A DNA stretch of 64,000 nt from Microbacterium ginsengisoli (GTDB lineage: Bacteria; Actinomycetota; Actinomycetes; Actinomycetales; Microbacteriaceae). The notes beneath the pieces were generated by a model that did no database searches, was not told the DNA's origin, and worked only from the letters and a program-made list of their open reading frames with translations. This document shows positions 48,855 through 57,725 of this stretch, piece after piece (position 1 is the first letter of the stretch; each line of letters starts with the position of its first letter). The stretch lies in NCBI RefSeq assembly GCF_000956535.1, contig NZ_JYIY01000078.1, positions 114,574-178,573 of the forward strand, given 5' to 3'. A program made the translations under genes and the position numbers.

Positions 48855-49874
48855 TTACGCGAACGGGGTGATCTCGTAGGTCGCGCCGTGCTGCCCGGCG
48901 AGGGCGATCGGGGTGCCGTTGCGTCGCTGCACGAATCGGTGGTGCGCTCGAAGGTCGGCGGGGAGCCGATCGTCGAGCGCCGGGAAGGTGCCGCGGCTCT
49001 CATTGGACAGCCAGGTCACCCGGCGGCCGAGCCGTCGACCGAGGTCTCCCACGAGCGCGACGAACGTGTCGCGTTTCGCGGCATCCGGGTACATCAACAC
49101 CGCGCTGTGGAACACCACGAGGTGCGCGTCCGCCGGTGCTGTCGCAGCGAGCGCCTCGAGGTCGTCGACGAGGTCGCCGCTGACGATCCGGGGCGGGGCG
49201 GATGCCGCGGCATCCGCTGCCTGACGAAGTCGTGCGATGCGCGCGTCGTGGTCGGGGCCCGGCCACACCAGAAGCTCGAGCCAGCGCAGCGCTTCGGGGT
49301 CGCGCACGTCGATGGGGGCAAGGTCGAGCCCGGCGCGCCAGGCCACATCCACCGGTCCGGTCGGCACCGCCGCAGCGTCGTCGACGGTGCACCGGAGGTC
49401 GATGGTCGGGCCTGCGGCAGCCGGCTCGTGCAGGAACTCGCCTGCGGGAGTCGTGTACGTCACCCGGCAGTGGTCGGGGAAGAGGCACAGTCCGCCCGCG
49501 GCGCCCACCTCGAGCAGGGCGACCGGCCCGTCGAGCCGTGACAGCGGCGGCAGCCATGTCGCCGCGCGGCCGGGTTCATTGGTCTGGGTGGAATGCGTCG
49601 CCGAGATCTCGGAAATGCGATCCCACGCGTCGAGCAGCTCCTCTCGCACCTCGGCGTACGGGTGCAGTGGCACTCCGGCGCGACGCGCGGCGGCGAACAG
49701 CAGGTTCGCCTGCTGCTGGCGGCGCGGCAGTGCGGTGAGGCGTCGCAGCACCTCGGCGTCCTCGGCGATCGCGCAGGCCCAGTCCTCGTACAACGGCGAC
49801 GTGCCGTGCGCCCAATACCGGCCGAAGTCGTCGTAGTAGGCGGCGAGCTCTCGCTCGTCGTCGGCGTCGCCCAT
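48855..49874 (-). CDS. DUF2332 family protein
   Basis: A 339-residue cytosolic protein of the DUF2332 family (COG4427). Landmarks are YYDDFGRYWAHGTSPLYEDW near residue 15, LLEVGAAGGLCLFPDHC near 125, and HLVVFHSAVLMYP near 260. The Gly-rich LLEVGAAGGL turn looks like a SAM-dependent methyltransferase motif I, but the activity is not established. The ATG at 49874 has GAGGGGG about 6 bases upstream. It sits between metY and metX on the same strand, which could hint at a SAM link. Confidence 0.8.
   Translation of the reverse strand: MGDADDERELAAYYDDFGRYWAHGTSPLYEDWACAIAEDAEVLRRLTALPRRQQQANLLFAAARRAGVPLHPYAEVREELLDAWDRISEISATHSTQTNEPGRAATWLPPLSRLDGPVALLEVGAAGGLCLFPDHCRVTYTTPAGEFLHEPAAAGPTIDLRCTVDDAAAVPTGPVDVAWRAGLDLAPIDVRDPEALRWLELLVWPGPDHDARIARLRQAADAAASAPPRIVSGDLVDDLEALAATAPADAHLVVFHSAVLMYPDAAKRDTFVALVGDLGRRLGRRVTWLSNESRGTFPALDDRLPADLRAHHRFVQRRNGTPIALAGQHGATYEITPFA
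49198..49217. repeat. 20-bp perfect palindrome inside the DUF2332 gene
   Basis: GCGGATGCCGCGGCATCCGC, identical to the 20-mer after guaB1 (39921), here coding for an Ala/Asp/Ser stretch. Confidence 0.8.
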
Positions 49875-49963
49875 GCGCACCCCCTCGATGTGACGGATGC
49901 CGCCAGCCTGCCTCACGATCGGTCGAGTGGCCAGTCGCAGGGCGGTGTCGGGGCCGCAACCGA

Positions 49964-49998
49964 CGACGCCCCCGCCCGGAATCCGGACGGGGGCGTCG
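49964..49998 (-). terminator. metY terminator hairpin
   Basis: Eleven-base outer arms (49964-49974 and 49988-49998) plus an inner CCGGA/TCCGG pairing, 15 bases after the metY stop. It separates metY from the DUF2332-metX unit. Confidence 0.8.
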
Positions 49999-50013
49999 AT
50001 CGCCTGAGGAGGG

Positions 50014-51336
50014 TCAGACCCGCGCGGCCTCAGCGACCGTGCGGGCGGCGCCGAGCGCCTGCTCGAGGTCGGCCTTGAGGTCGTCGATGTTCTCGATGCC
50101 GACCGAGAGGCGCACGAGGCCGGGGGTGACACCGGTCGTGAGCTGCTGCTCGGGGGTCAGCTGCGAGTGCGTGGTCGAGGCAGGGTGGATGACGAGCGAG
50201 CGCACGTCGCCGATGTTCGCGAGGTGGCTGAACAGGGTCAGCGCGTTCACGAACGCACGGCCGGCCTCGACGCCGCCCTTGAGCTCGAACGAGAGCACCG
50301 CGCCGACGCCCTTCGGGGCGTAGCGGTTGGCGGCGGCGTACCAGGGCGAGGTGGGCAGGCCCGAGTAGTTCACGCTCGCGACGTCCTCGTGGTTCTCCAG
50401 CCACTCGGCTATCTCCTGCGCGTTCTGCACGTGACGCTCGATGCGCAGCGACAGGGTCTCGAGGCCCTGGATGAGCAGCCAGGCGCTCTGCGGTGCGATG
50501 GCGGCGCCGAGGTCGCGCAGCAGCTGCACGCGGGCCTTGATGATGTACGCGAGACCGTCGCCGACCGCCGCGGTGTAGCTGGCGCCGTGGTACGAGGGGT
50601 CGGGCTCGGTGAGACCGGGGAACTTGTCGACGTTCTGCGACCACGGGAAGGTGCCGCCGTCGACGATGATGCCGCCGATGGTGGTGCCGTGACCGCCGAT
50701 GAACTTCGTCGCCGAGTGCACCACGATGTCGGCGCCGTGCTCGAACGGACGGATGAGGTACGGCGTCGCGATCGTGTTGTCGACGATCAGCGGCACGCGG
50801 TTCTCGTGCGCGATGTCGGCGACCGTGCGGATGTCGAGCACGTTGATCTTCGGGTTGCCGATCGTCTCGGCGAAGAAGAGCTTCGTGTTCGGGCGCACCG
50901 CGCGGCGCCACTCCTCGGGGTCGTCCTGGTTCTCGACGAAGGTCGTCTCGATGCCGAGCTTGGCGAGGGTGTACTTGAAGAGGTTGTAGGTGCCGCCGTA
51001 GATCGAGCTCGACGAGACGATGTGGTCGCCGGCCTGCGCGATGTTCAGCACGGCGAACGACTCCGCCGCCTGGCCGCTCGCAACGAGGAGCGAACCGGTG
51101 CCGCCCTCGAGCGCGGCGAGGCGCTGCTCGACGACATCCTGGGTGGGGTTCTGGATGCGGGTGTAGATGTTGCCGAACTCGGCCAGCGCGAAGAGGTTCG
51201 CGGCGTGGTCCGTGTTGTCGAACACGTAGGAGGTGGTCTGGTAGATCGGCGTGGCACGAGCCTTGGTGACAGGGTCGGGCTGCGCGCCGGTGTGAACCTG
51301 CTTGGTCTCGAAACGCCAGTTCTCGGAAGAGGTCAT
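50014..51336 (-). CDS. metY: O-acetylhomoserine aminocarboxypropyltransferase / sulfhydrylase
   Basis: A 440-residue Cys/Met-metabolism PLP enzyme. It makes homocysteine from O-acetylhomoserine (MetX product) and sulfide. Schiff-base Lys211 lies in [29 protein letters not shown] and [22 protein letters not shown] are family blocks. The ATG at 51336 has AGAGGAGC about 6 bases upstream. A promoter TTGTCG-N17-TACTGT lies 43 bases before it. No SAM riboswitch pattern is apparent in the leader. Confidence 0.95.
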   Translation of the reverse strand: MTSSENWRFETKQVHTGAQPDPVTKARATPIYQTTSYVFDNTDHAANLFALAEFGNIYTRIQNPTQDVVEQRLAALEGGTGSLLVASGQAAESFAVLNIAQAGDHIVSSSSIYGGTYNLFKYTLAKLGIETTFVENQDDPEEWRRAVRPNTKLFFAETIGNPKINVLDIRTVADIAHENRVPLIVDNTIATPYLIRPFEHGADIVVHSATKFIGGHGTTIGGIIVDGGTFPWSQNVDKFPGLTEPDPSYHGASYTAAVGDGLAYIIKARVQLLRDLGAAIAPQSAWLLIQGLETLSLRIERHVQNAQEIAEWLENHEDVASVNYSGLPTSPWYAAANRYAPKGVGAVLSFELKGGVEAGRAFVNALTLFSHLANIGDVRSLVIHPASTTHSQLTPEQQLTTGVTPGLVRLSVGIENIDDLKADLEQALGAARTVAEAARV

Positions 51337-51385
51337 CGGTGCTCCTCTGGGGTGCGGGTGGTGAAGTGGTCGGTGGCTTGCCACG

Positions 51386-51414
51386 ACAGTAGGGGGCGTG
51401 CCGGGAGCCGACAA
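51386..51414 (-). promoter_or_regulatory. metY promoter, TTGTCG-N17-TACTGT
   Basis: Minus strand: -35 TTGTCG (51409-51414) and -10 TACTGT (51386-51391), 17 bases apart. Transcription should start near 51379, leaving a leader of about 43 bases. Confidence 0.6.
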
Positions 51415-51511
51415 GGGCGCCGACTCGCCGCGTAACACGACGTTCAGCCCCGTCATAGCAACGACGGATGCCGCTCCCTCCGCCCGTGTCTGAGCACCCG
51501 CCCGCGCCCGC

Positions 51512-51517
51512 TAGCGT
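51512..51517 (+). promoter_or_regulatory. -10 box TAGCGT of the SDR gene
   Basis: TAGCGT ends 7 bases before the ATG at 51525. Confidence 0.45.
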
Positions 51518-51524
51518 GGACGGT

Positions 51525-52301
51525 ATGACCAAGCGTGCGGTAGTGACGGGGGCAAGTTCGGGGATCGGCGAGGCGACGGCGCGCAAGCTCCGTGCCGACG
51601 GGTGGGACGTGGTGGCCGTCGCCCGCCGCGCGGACCGTCTCGAGGCGCTCGCGGCCGAGACCGGCGTGGTCCCGTTCGCCGCCGACCTCACCGTCGCCGC
51701 CGACGTCGCCGCGCTCCGCGATTTCCTCGCCGCCTCCGGATCGGTGAACAGCGTGATCCAGGTCGCGGGTGGTGCTCGCGGCACCGATCACGTCGCCACC
51801 GGGGATGTCGACGACTGGCAGTGGATGTACGACGTCAACGTCCTGTCGACGCAGCGGGTCGTGGCATCCCTTCTGCCCCTGCTGCGCGAGGCCGCCAAGG
51901 CCGACGGTGTCGCCGACATCGTGATCGTGACCTCGACCGCGGCGCGCGTCGCCTACCAGGGCGGCGGCGGGTACAACGCGGCGAAGGCGGCGGAGTCGGC
52001 TCTCGCCCAGGCGCTGCGCCTCGAGCTCAACGGTGAGCCGCTGCGCGTCGTCGAGATCGCGCCGGGCATGGTGCAGACCGAGGAGTTCTCGCTCAACCGA
52101 CTCGGCGGAGATCAGGGTGCCGCCGACAAGGTGTACGAGGGTGTCGAGGCGCCGCTCGTCGCCGACGACATCGCCGACCTCATCGCGTACGCGGTCGAGG
52201 CACCCGGCCACGTGAACCTCGACCTCGTCATCGTGCGTCCGGTGGCTCAGTCGGCGCAGCATGTGCTCGCCCGCGGCCCGCTGCACGTGCGGGAGGGCTG
52301 A
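51525..52301 (+). CDS. Short-chain dehydrogenase/reductase
   Basis: A 258-residue classical SDR. The cofactor motif TGASSGIG is at residues 8-15, followed by [11 protein letters not shown], and the catalytic Ser...Tyr-x3-Lys is seen as [21 protein letters not shown]. The Arg pair after strand 2 suggests NADP(H) preference. It resembles serine/3-hydroxy acid dehydrogenases of the YdfG type ([16 protein letters not shown]), but the substrate is not certain. It has its own leaderless-type promoter and is followed after 17 bases by a phosphoribosyltransferase gene. Confidence 0.88.
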   Translation: MTKRAVVTGASSGIGEATARKLRADGWDVVAVARRADRLEALAAETGVVPFAADLTVAADVAALRDFLAASGSVNSVIQVAGGARGTDHVATGDVDDWQWMYDVNVLSTQRVVASLLPLLREAAKADGVADIVIVTSTAARVAYQGGGGYNAAKAAESALAQALRLELNGEPLRVVEIAPGMVQTEEFSLNRLGGDQGAADKVYEGVEAPLVADDIADLIAYAVEAPGHVNLDLVIVRPVAQSAQHVLARGPLHVREG

Positions 52302-52306
52302 GCGCC

Positions 52307-52312
52307 TAGGCT
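52307..52312 (+). promoter_or_regulatory. -10 box TAGGCT of the phosphoribosyltransferase gene
   Basis: TAGGCT ends 6 bases before the GTG at 52319, and this decides that start over a GTG at 52352. Confidence 0.5.
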
Positions 52313-52318
52313 GGTGCG

Positions 52319-52861
52319 GTGCGCCGCTCGGCGCGGGAAGGACGGCGTCGAGTGGGCGAGGCGAACGAGGAGCGCGAGCATCTGACCTGGGACGGCTTCG
52401 GCGAGGCGTCGAGGTCGCTGTCGCGGGACATCCTCGCGGCCGGGTTCGTGCCCGAGGTCGTCGTGGCGATCGCCCGTGGCGGTCTGCTGCCGGCCGGTGC
52501 CATCGCGTACGGGCTGGGCATCAAGAACTGCGGCGCGATCAACGTCGAGTTCTACACCGGCATCGGCACCGTGCTCGACGCCCCCGAGGTGCTGCCGCCG
52601 GCGCTCGACCTCTCCTACCTCGAGGGGCGGAAGGTGCTGCTCGTCGACGACGTCGCCGACAGTGGCCGCACGCTCGATCTCGCCGTGAAGCTGCTGGTCG
52701 ACCGGGGCGCCGAGGTGCGCTCGGTGACGATCTACACGAAGCCGACCACCATCATCGAGCCGGACTTCTCCTGGAAGCGCACCGATCGCTGGATCAACTT
52801 CCCGTGGTCGTGGAAGGGCTCGGTCCTCGAAGAGGACGGCGGCCTGCCCGCATCCGCCTGA
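52319..52861 (+). CDS. Phosphoribosyltransferase, probably purine salvage
   Basis: A 180-residue type I phosphoribosyltransferase. The PRPP-binding loop is [14 protein letters not shown] (about residues 104-117), with [21 protein letters not shown] earlier and a C-terminal [10 protein letters not shown]. The arrangement fits bacterial hypoxanthine/xanthine/guanine-type enzymes of the Gpt/archaeal HPT class, salvaging a purine base with PRPP. The first 20 residues are basic and may be dispensable. ung follows after 11 bases. Confidence 0.82.
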   Translation: MRRSAREGRRRVGEANEEREHLTWDGFGEASRSLSRDILAAGFVPEVVVAIARGGLLPAGAIAYGLGIKNCGAINVEFYTGIGTVLDAPEVLPPALDLSYLEGRKVLLVDDVADSGRTLDLAVKLLVDRGAEVRSVTIYTKPTTIIEPDFSWKRTDRWINFPWSWKGSVLEEDGGLPASA

Positions 52862-52872
52862 GAGGCACCGGG

Positions 52873-53583
52873 ATGGCGATGAGTCTGACCGAGCTCGCCG
52901 CCGCGGGGCTGGTCGACGAGGGCTGGGCGCGGGCGCTCGAGCCGGTCGCCGCGGACATCGCCGCGCTCGGCGATCGTCTGCGCGCCGAGATCGCGGAGGG
53001 TCGCCACTACCTGCCGTCGGGCGACCGGGTGCTGCGGGCGTTCGCCCGCCCGCTCGCCGAGGTGCGGGTGCTGATCGTCGGGCAGGACCCGTATCCGACA
53101 CCCGGGCATCCGATCGGACTCTCGTTCGCGGTCGACGCGCATGTGCGGCCGCTGCCGCGCTCGCTGGAGAACATCTACCGCGAGCTCGCCGACGACCTCG
53201 ACCTGCCGAAGGCGCCGCACGGCGACCTGTCGGCATGGGCCGATCAGGGCGTCATGCTGCTCAACCGCGTGCTCACCGTCGCGCCGGGTCAGCCCGCATC
53301 CCACCGCGGCTGGGGCTGGGAGAAGGTGACCGAGCACGCGATCCGCACCCTCGTCGCGCGGCAGACGCCCACGGGCGAGGCGGCTCCGCTCGTGGCGATC
53401 CTGTGGGGTCGGGATGCCGCGAACCTCCGTCCGCTGCTGGGCGAGACGCCGATCATCGAGTCGCCGCATCCGTCACCGCTGTCGGCGCACCGCGGCTTCT
53501 TCGGGTCGCGCCCGTTCTCCCGCGCGAACGCGCTGCTGGAAGAGCGCGGCGTCGCCCCGGTCGACTGGCGCATCCCGGCCTGA
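52873..53583 (+). CDS. ung: Uracil-DNA glycosylase
   Basis: A 236-residue family-1 UDG that removes uracil from DNA. Water-activating Asp72 lies in [16 protein letters not shown], and His199 lies in the [18 protein letters not shown] motif. Start at 52873, with an alternative ATG at 52879. Likely co-transcribed with the upstream phosphoribosyltransferase gene. Confidence 0.95.
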   Translation: MAMSLTELAAAGLVDEGWARALEPVAADIAALGDRLRAEIAEGRHYLPSGDRVLRAFARPLAEVRVLIVGQDPYPTPGHPIGLSFAVDAHVRPLPRSLENIYRELADDLDLPKAPHGDLSAWADQGVMLLNRVLTVAPGQPASHRGWGWEKVTEHAIRTLVARQTPTGEAAPLVAILWGRDAANLRPLLGETPIIESPHPSPLSAHRGFFGSRPFSRANALLEERGVAPVDWRIPA

Positions 53584-53615
53584 CGGCGCCGTGCGTCGCG
53601 CGGCCGTCGTGCGCG

Positions 53616-53621
53616 TATCCT
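53616..53621 (+). promoter_or_regulatory. -10 box TATCCT of the GNAT gene
   Basis: TATCCT ends 6 bases before the ATG at 53628, identical in box and spacing to that of alaA. Confidence 0.5.
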
Positions 53622-53627
53622 GGGCGC

Positions 53628-54287
53628 ATGCTGGAGGAGGAATACAACCCGTCGCGCTGGACCCTGTTCCGGCAGCAGCAGCGTCGCGCCGAACTGTCGG
53701 AGCGGCCCTTCAGCTACGAGATCCGTGCCGCAGAGGAGAGCGATCTCGCCGACATCCGCGAGATCTACAACTACTACGTCACCAACTCCGTCGTGACCTT
53801 CGACGAGAAGAAGTGGTCGCTCGCGAAGTGGCGTGACAAGTTCGCCTACCTGCAGAAGCAGAAGATGCCCTTCCTCGTCGCCGAGTCGCCGACCGGGCAG
53901 GTGCTCGGGTACGCGCTCGTGCAGCCGTGGGCGGGCAAGTCCGCGTTCCGCTTCACCGTCGAGGACTCGATCTACCTCGGTCACGCGTCGTCGGGCAAGG
54001 GCCTCGGCCGTGCCCTGCTCGAGGCGCTGATCGCCGCGTGCGAGGCGAACGGCATCCGCGAGATCGTCGCCGTCATCAGCGACAAGGGCGCGGAGGGCTC
54101 CCTGGTGCTGCACGAGAAGCTCGGCTTCGTCGAGGTCGGTCGGATGGGCCGCGTCGGCTTCAAGTTCGGCCGGTGGCTCGGCACGGTGTACCTGCAGAAG
54201 TCGCTGAAGCCGACGAAGAAGCGCGGGCTGTTCGGGCGGCTGCGAGACAGCCCCGACGACACCCGAGCCGACGCCGACGCCGACTGA
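53628..54287 (+). CDS. GNAT-family N-acetyltransferase, phosphinothricin-acetyltransferase-like
   Basis: A 219-residue protein. A 30-residue basic lead is followed by the GNAT fold (about 30-190): IREIYNYYVTNSVVTFDE, FLVAESPTGQVLGYALVQPW, the acetyl-CoA loop GHASSGKGLGRALLEALI, and LHEKLGFVEVGRMGRVGFKF. This is the PAT/MddA (methionine sulfoximine acetyltransferase) pattern. The natural substrate is unknown. The charged Asp-rich tail (about 200-219) is unusual for the family. Confidence 0.85.
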   Translation: MLEEEYNPSRWTLFRQQQRRAELSERPFSYEIRAAEESDLADIREIYNYYVTNSVVTFDEKKWSLAKWRDKFAYLQKQKMPFLVAESPTGQVLGYALVQPWAGKSAFRFTVEDSIYLGHASSGKGLGRALLEALIAACEANGIREIVAVISDKGAEGSLVLHEKLGFVEVGRMGRVGFKFGRWLGTVYLQKSLKPTKKRGLFGRLRDSPDDTRADADAD

Positions 54288-54299
54288 CGCGGCGCGGTC

Positions 54300-55091
54300 T
54301 CAGATGCCGGGGAGCGTCGGGATCGCGGCGAGCAGCTGACGGGTGTACGGATGCTGCGGCTGCGCGAGCACCCGCGCGGTCGTCCCGCGCTCGACGATGC
54401 GCCCGGAGGACATGACCACGACCTCGTCGCAGATGCTCTGCACGACCCCGATCTCGTGGGAGACGAGCACGAGGGTCAGGCCCTCGCTGCGGCGCAGGTC
54501 GGCCAGCACCTCAAGGATCTGCGCCCGCACCGACACATCGAGGGCCGACAGTGGCTCGTCGCCCACGAGGATGCGCGGCCGGTGCACGATGGCCCGTGCG
54601 ATCGCGATGCGCTGGCGCTGCCCGCCCGAGAATTCGTGCGGGTAGCGGGCCGCGGCATCCGCATCGAGACCGACGGCCGCGAGCACTTCGGCGACGCGCG
54701 CGCGACGGTCGCCGTCGATGCCCAGCGCCCACAGCGGCTCGGCGATGATGCGGCCGACGCGCATGCGGGCATCGAGAGAGGCGTACGGATCCTGGAAGAC
54801 GATGCCGGTCTCGCGCCGCAGCCAGTGCAGGGCGCGGGCGGGGGAGGCGGCATCCACCTCTCGGCCGTCGATGCGCACACTGCCGGTGGTCGGCGCGTCG
54901 AGTGCGAGCAGCAGCCGCACGAGCGTGGACTTGCCCGACCCGGACTCGCCGATGACCCCCAGCGCCGAGCCCTCGGTCACGTCGAGGTCGACACCGTCGA
55001 GCGCCGTCGTGGTCTCGCGCGGGCCGAACAGGGCGCGGCGCGGCCCGCGGTGCACCCGCGTGAGCCCGCGGGCCTCGATGAGCGCGGTCAT
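54300..55091 (-). CDS. Peptide ABC transporter ATP-binding protein (DppF/OppF class)
   Basis: A 263-residue ATPase. Walker A is [10 protein letters not shown], signature [14 protein letters not shown], Walker [13 protein letters not shown], with the C-terminal [15 protein letters not shown] oligopeptide-transporter tail. It is the last gene of a five-gene operon in which every junction is a 4-base overlap. Its start overlaps the stop of the first ATPase (ATGA). Confidence 0.9.
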   Translation of the reverse strand: MTALIEARGLTRVHRGPRRALFGPRETTTALDGVDLDVTEGSALGVIGESGSGKSTLVRLLLALDAPTTGSVRIDGREVDAASPARALHWLRRETGIVFQDPYASLDARMRVGRIIAEPLWALGIDGDRRARVAEVLAAVGLDADAAARYPHEFSGGQRQRIAIARAIVHRPRILVGDEPLSALDVSVRAQILEVLADLRRSEGLTLVLVSHEIGVVQSICDEVVVMSSGRIVERGTTARVLAQPQHPYTRQLLAAIPTLPGI

Positions 55092-55897
55092 GCGGACTCC
55101 TCGGGCAGGTCGGATGTCGCGGCCCCGCGCCACAGCGTCGCCGCGGCGTCGCGCAGCAGGCCCCGCGTGACGGGCGAGGCGGGCTCGGTGAGAAGGGTCG
55201 TGAGGGGACCGGTCTCGACCACCCGTCCGGCCGAGAGCACGACCGCTTCGGTCGCGACCTGGGCGAGCACGGCGAGGTCGTGGGTGATGAACACGAGCGA
55301 CATGCGGTCCTCGTCGGCGAGTCGGCGCAGCAGTTCGAGGATGCCGGCCTGCACGGTGACGTCGAGTGCGGTGGTCGGCTCGTCGGCGACCAGCAGGCGG
55401 GGGCGTGCGGCCAGGGCCATCGCGATCGCGACGCGTTGACGCTGCCCGCCGGAGAGCTGGTGCGGGTAACGCGCCACGATGCGTTCGGGGTCGGGCAGTG
55501 CCACACGGCGGGCGCCCTGGACGGCGAGGCGGCGCCGCTCGGTGCGGGAGCGCTCACCGTGGATCGCGGCCGCCTCGGAGATCTGGCGGCCGACAGTGCG
55601 CACCGGGTCGAGGGCCGTCAGCGGGTCCTGGAACACCATGGCGAGTTCCCGCCCGCGACGACGGGCGAGCTCGCGGTCGCGCAGCCCGACGAGTTCGACC
55701 CCCTGCCACCGGATGCTGCCCGACACTGCCGCGCCGTCGGGCAGCAGTCCCAGCAGCGCCCGCGCGGTGAGCGACTTGCCCGAGCCGGACGCGCCGATCA
55801 GCCCGACGCGCGCCCCCTCGGGCACCGCGAACGTGACGCCGTCGACGACGCGCACGCCGCCGATCTCGACGACGAGGTCGGTCACCTCGAGGCTCAC
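55088..55897 (-). CDS. Peptide ABC transporter ATP-binding protein (DppD/OppD class)
   Basis: A 269-residue ATPase. Walker A is [12 protein letters not shown] (Ser-Leu in place of the usual Ser-Thr), signature [14 protein letters not shown], Walker [16 protein letters not shown] start, overlapping the permease stop by GTGA. It pairs with the DppF-type ATPase to drive uptake. Confidence 0.9.
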   Translation of the reverse strand: MSLEVTDLVVEIGGVRVVDGVTFAVPEGARVGLIGASGSGKSLTARALLGLLPDGAAVSGSIRWQGVELVGLRDRELARRRGRELAMVFQDPLTALDPVRTVGRQISEAAAIHGERSRTERRRLAVQGARRVALPDPERIVARYPHQLSGGQRQRVAIAMALAARPRLLVADEPTTALDVTVQAGILELLRRLADEDRMSLVFITHDLAVLAQVATEAVVLSAGRVVETGPLTTLLTEPASPVTRGLLRDAAATLWRGAATSDLPEESA

Positions 55898-56778
55898 GCG
55901 ACCACCCCCGGCACGTGGGTGCGGGCGCGGCGGGCGCTGCCGCCGCTCGCGCGCAGCAGGGGATCGGTCGCCTCGCGCAGGGCGTCACCGAGCAGGTTCA
56001 GCCCGAGCACGGTGAGCGAGATCGCAAGCCCCGGCCAGACGACCGACAGCGGGTACACGCTGATGTACTGCTGCAGCTGCGAGAGCAGGAGGCCCCACGA
56101 GGCATCCGTCACCGGCGCCCCGAACCCGAGGTACGACAGCCCCGCCTCGGCGAGCACCGCCACCGCCATGCCCCACGACAGCTGCACGATGAACACCGGC
56201 AGCACGTTCGGCAGCAGGTGCCGCCACAGGTTCTGCGCGGGGGTCAGGCCCGCCGCGCGCCCCGCGAGCACGACGTCGCTCAGCAGCACGCGACGCAGCT
56301 CGGGTCTCGTGACGCGGGCGATGTTCACCCCGAATCCGATGCCCACCGCGACGATGACCACCCAGACCGACCCGCCCCAGACCGCGGTGATCATCATGGC
56401 GATCAGCAGCACGGGGAACGCGATCAGCACGTCGACGACGACCGCGACGCTCTCGCGCACGAGGCGCGGCGTGAGGGCGCCGAGCGCGGCGAGCACGAGA
56501 CCGAGCACGGTCGCGATGATCCCCGCGCCGACCGCGACGACGACCGTGGTGCGGGCGCCCGCCATGAGCAGGCTCAGGATGTCGCGGCCCGTCGCGTCCG
56601 TGCCGAGCAGGTGCGGCCAGCTCGGCAGCTGCCAGCGGATCTCGACGTCGGTGCGCTGCGGATCGAACGGGGTCCAGACCAGGGCGACGGCGGCGGTCGC
56701 CAGCACCGCGGCGGCGATGACGAGCCCGATGCGGCCGGCGGGGAGTCGCCACACCCGGGCGATCACACTGTCGCTCAT
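55894..56778 (-). CDS. Peptide ABC transporter permease (DppC class)
   Basis: A 294-residue membrane protein. One N-terminal helix precedes LLGTDATGRDILSLLMAGART, the DppC hallmark, and five further segments follow; the coupling loop is AGRAAGLTPAQNLWRHLLPN. The ATG overlaps the DppB stop. Confidence 0.92.
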   Translation of the reverse strand: MSDSVIARVWRLPAGRIGLVIAAAVLATAAVALVWTPFDPQRTDVEIRWQLPSWPHLLGTDATGRDILSLLMAGARTTVVVAVGAGIIATVLGLVLAALGALTPRLVRESVAVVVDVLIAFPVLLIAMMITAVWGGSVWVVIVAVGIGFGVNIARVTRPELRRVLLSDVVLAGRAAGLTPAQNLWRHLLPNVLPVFIVQLSWGMAVAVLAEAGLSYLGFGAPVTDASWGLLLSQLQQYISVYPLSVVWPGLAISLTVLGLNLLGDALREATDPLLRASGGSARRARTHVPGVVA

Positions 56779-57725
56779 GACGCCTCCCGCTGTCTCGGGT
56801 CGATGAGCCGGTGCACCAGGTCGACGGCGAAGCCGACGATGAGCACGAAGGCGGTGAGCGCGAGCAGCTCGCCCTGCACCTTCGGGATGTCCCGTGCCTG
56901 CACGTCGGCCACCAGCATCCGTCCGATGCCGGGCAGGGAGAAGAGCTGCTCGATGACGACGGCGCCCACGATGATCGCCGCGATCTGCAGGCCGAGCACG
57001 CTGATGATCGAGAGCCCCACGTTCGGCAGCCCGTGGCGCACGAGTGCGCGTGTGCGGGTGAGGCCCTTCGCGGCGGCGGCGGTCACGTAGTCCTGGTCGA
57101 GGGCCTGCAGTGTCGCCGAGCGCACGAAGCGCATGAGCAGCGCACCCTCGACGACGCCGATGGTCAGCGCCGGGAGGATGAGGGCGCGCAGCGCGAGCCC
57201 TGGATCCGACCAGCCCGAGCGGGGGAAGCCTTGCGCGGGCAGCCAGCCGAGGGTCACGGCGAAGACGATGACGAGCATCATGCCCGCCCAGACGACCGGA
57301 ACCGCGGCCACGGCCTGCGCGCCGATGCTCAACGCCGCACCTCCCGCGCGGTGCCGTTGCACGGCGGCCACGACGCCGAGGGGCAGGGCGATGACGACGG
57401 CGATGAGCAGCGACAGCAGGCCGAGCGGCAGTGTCACCTGCGCCTTCTGTCGCAGCTCGTCGCTCACCGAGCTTCCGGTGACGAGCGAGGTGCCCAGGTC
57501 GCCGCGCAGCGCTCCGCCGATCCAGTCGAGGTATTGCAGCGGCAGCGGACGGGTCAGGCCCAGCTGATCCCGGATCCGCGCGATCTGCTCGGCAGTCGCG
57601 TTGGTTCCGGCGATCAGCTGGGCCACGTCACCCGGCAGCACGTGCAGGGTGAGGAAGATCAGCACGCTGGCGAGGAACAGGCCCAGGATCAGCAGGGCCA
57701 GCCGTGTCAGCGTGAATCTGATCAC
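56775..57725 (-). CDS. Peptide ABC transporter permease (DppB class)
   Basis: A 316-residue membrane protein with six hydrophobic segments. The N-terminal helix with VLPGDVAQLIAG and the coupling loop TAAAKGLTRTRALVRHGLPN are DppB/OppB features. The GTG at 57725 overlaps the binding-protein stop by 4 bases. Confidence 0.92.
   Translation of the reverse strand: MIRFTLTRLALLILGLFLASVLIFLTLHVLPGDVAQLIAGTNATAEQIARIRDQLGLTRPLPLQYLDWIGGALRGDLGTSLVTGSSVSDELRQKAQVTLPLGLLSLLIAVVIALPLGVVAAVQRHRAGGAALSIGAQAVAAVPVVWAGMMLVIVFAVTLGWLPAQGFPRSGWSDPGLALRALILPALTIGVVEGALLMRFVRSATLQALDQDYVTAAAAKGLTRTRALVRHGLPNVGLSIISVLGLQIAAIIVGAVVIEQLFSLPGIGRMLVADVQARDIPKVQGELLALTAFVLIVGFAVDLVHRLIDPRQREAS

Noticed and set aside
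51337..51524. Possible SAM riboswitch upstream of metY
   Set aside because: The predicted leader is only about 43 bases and shows no SAM-I, SAM-II or SAM-IV core sequence that I can recognise.
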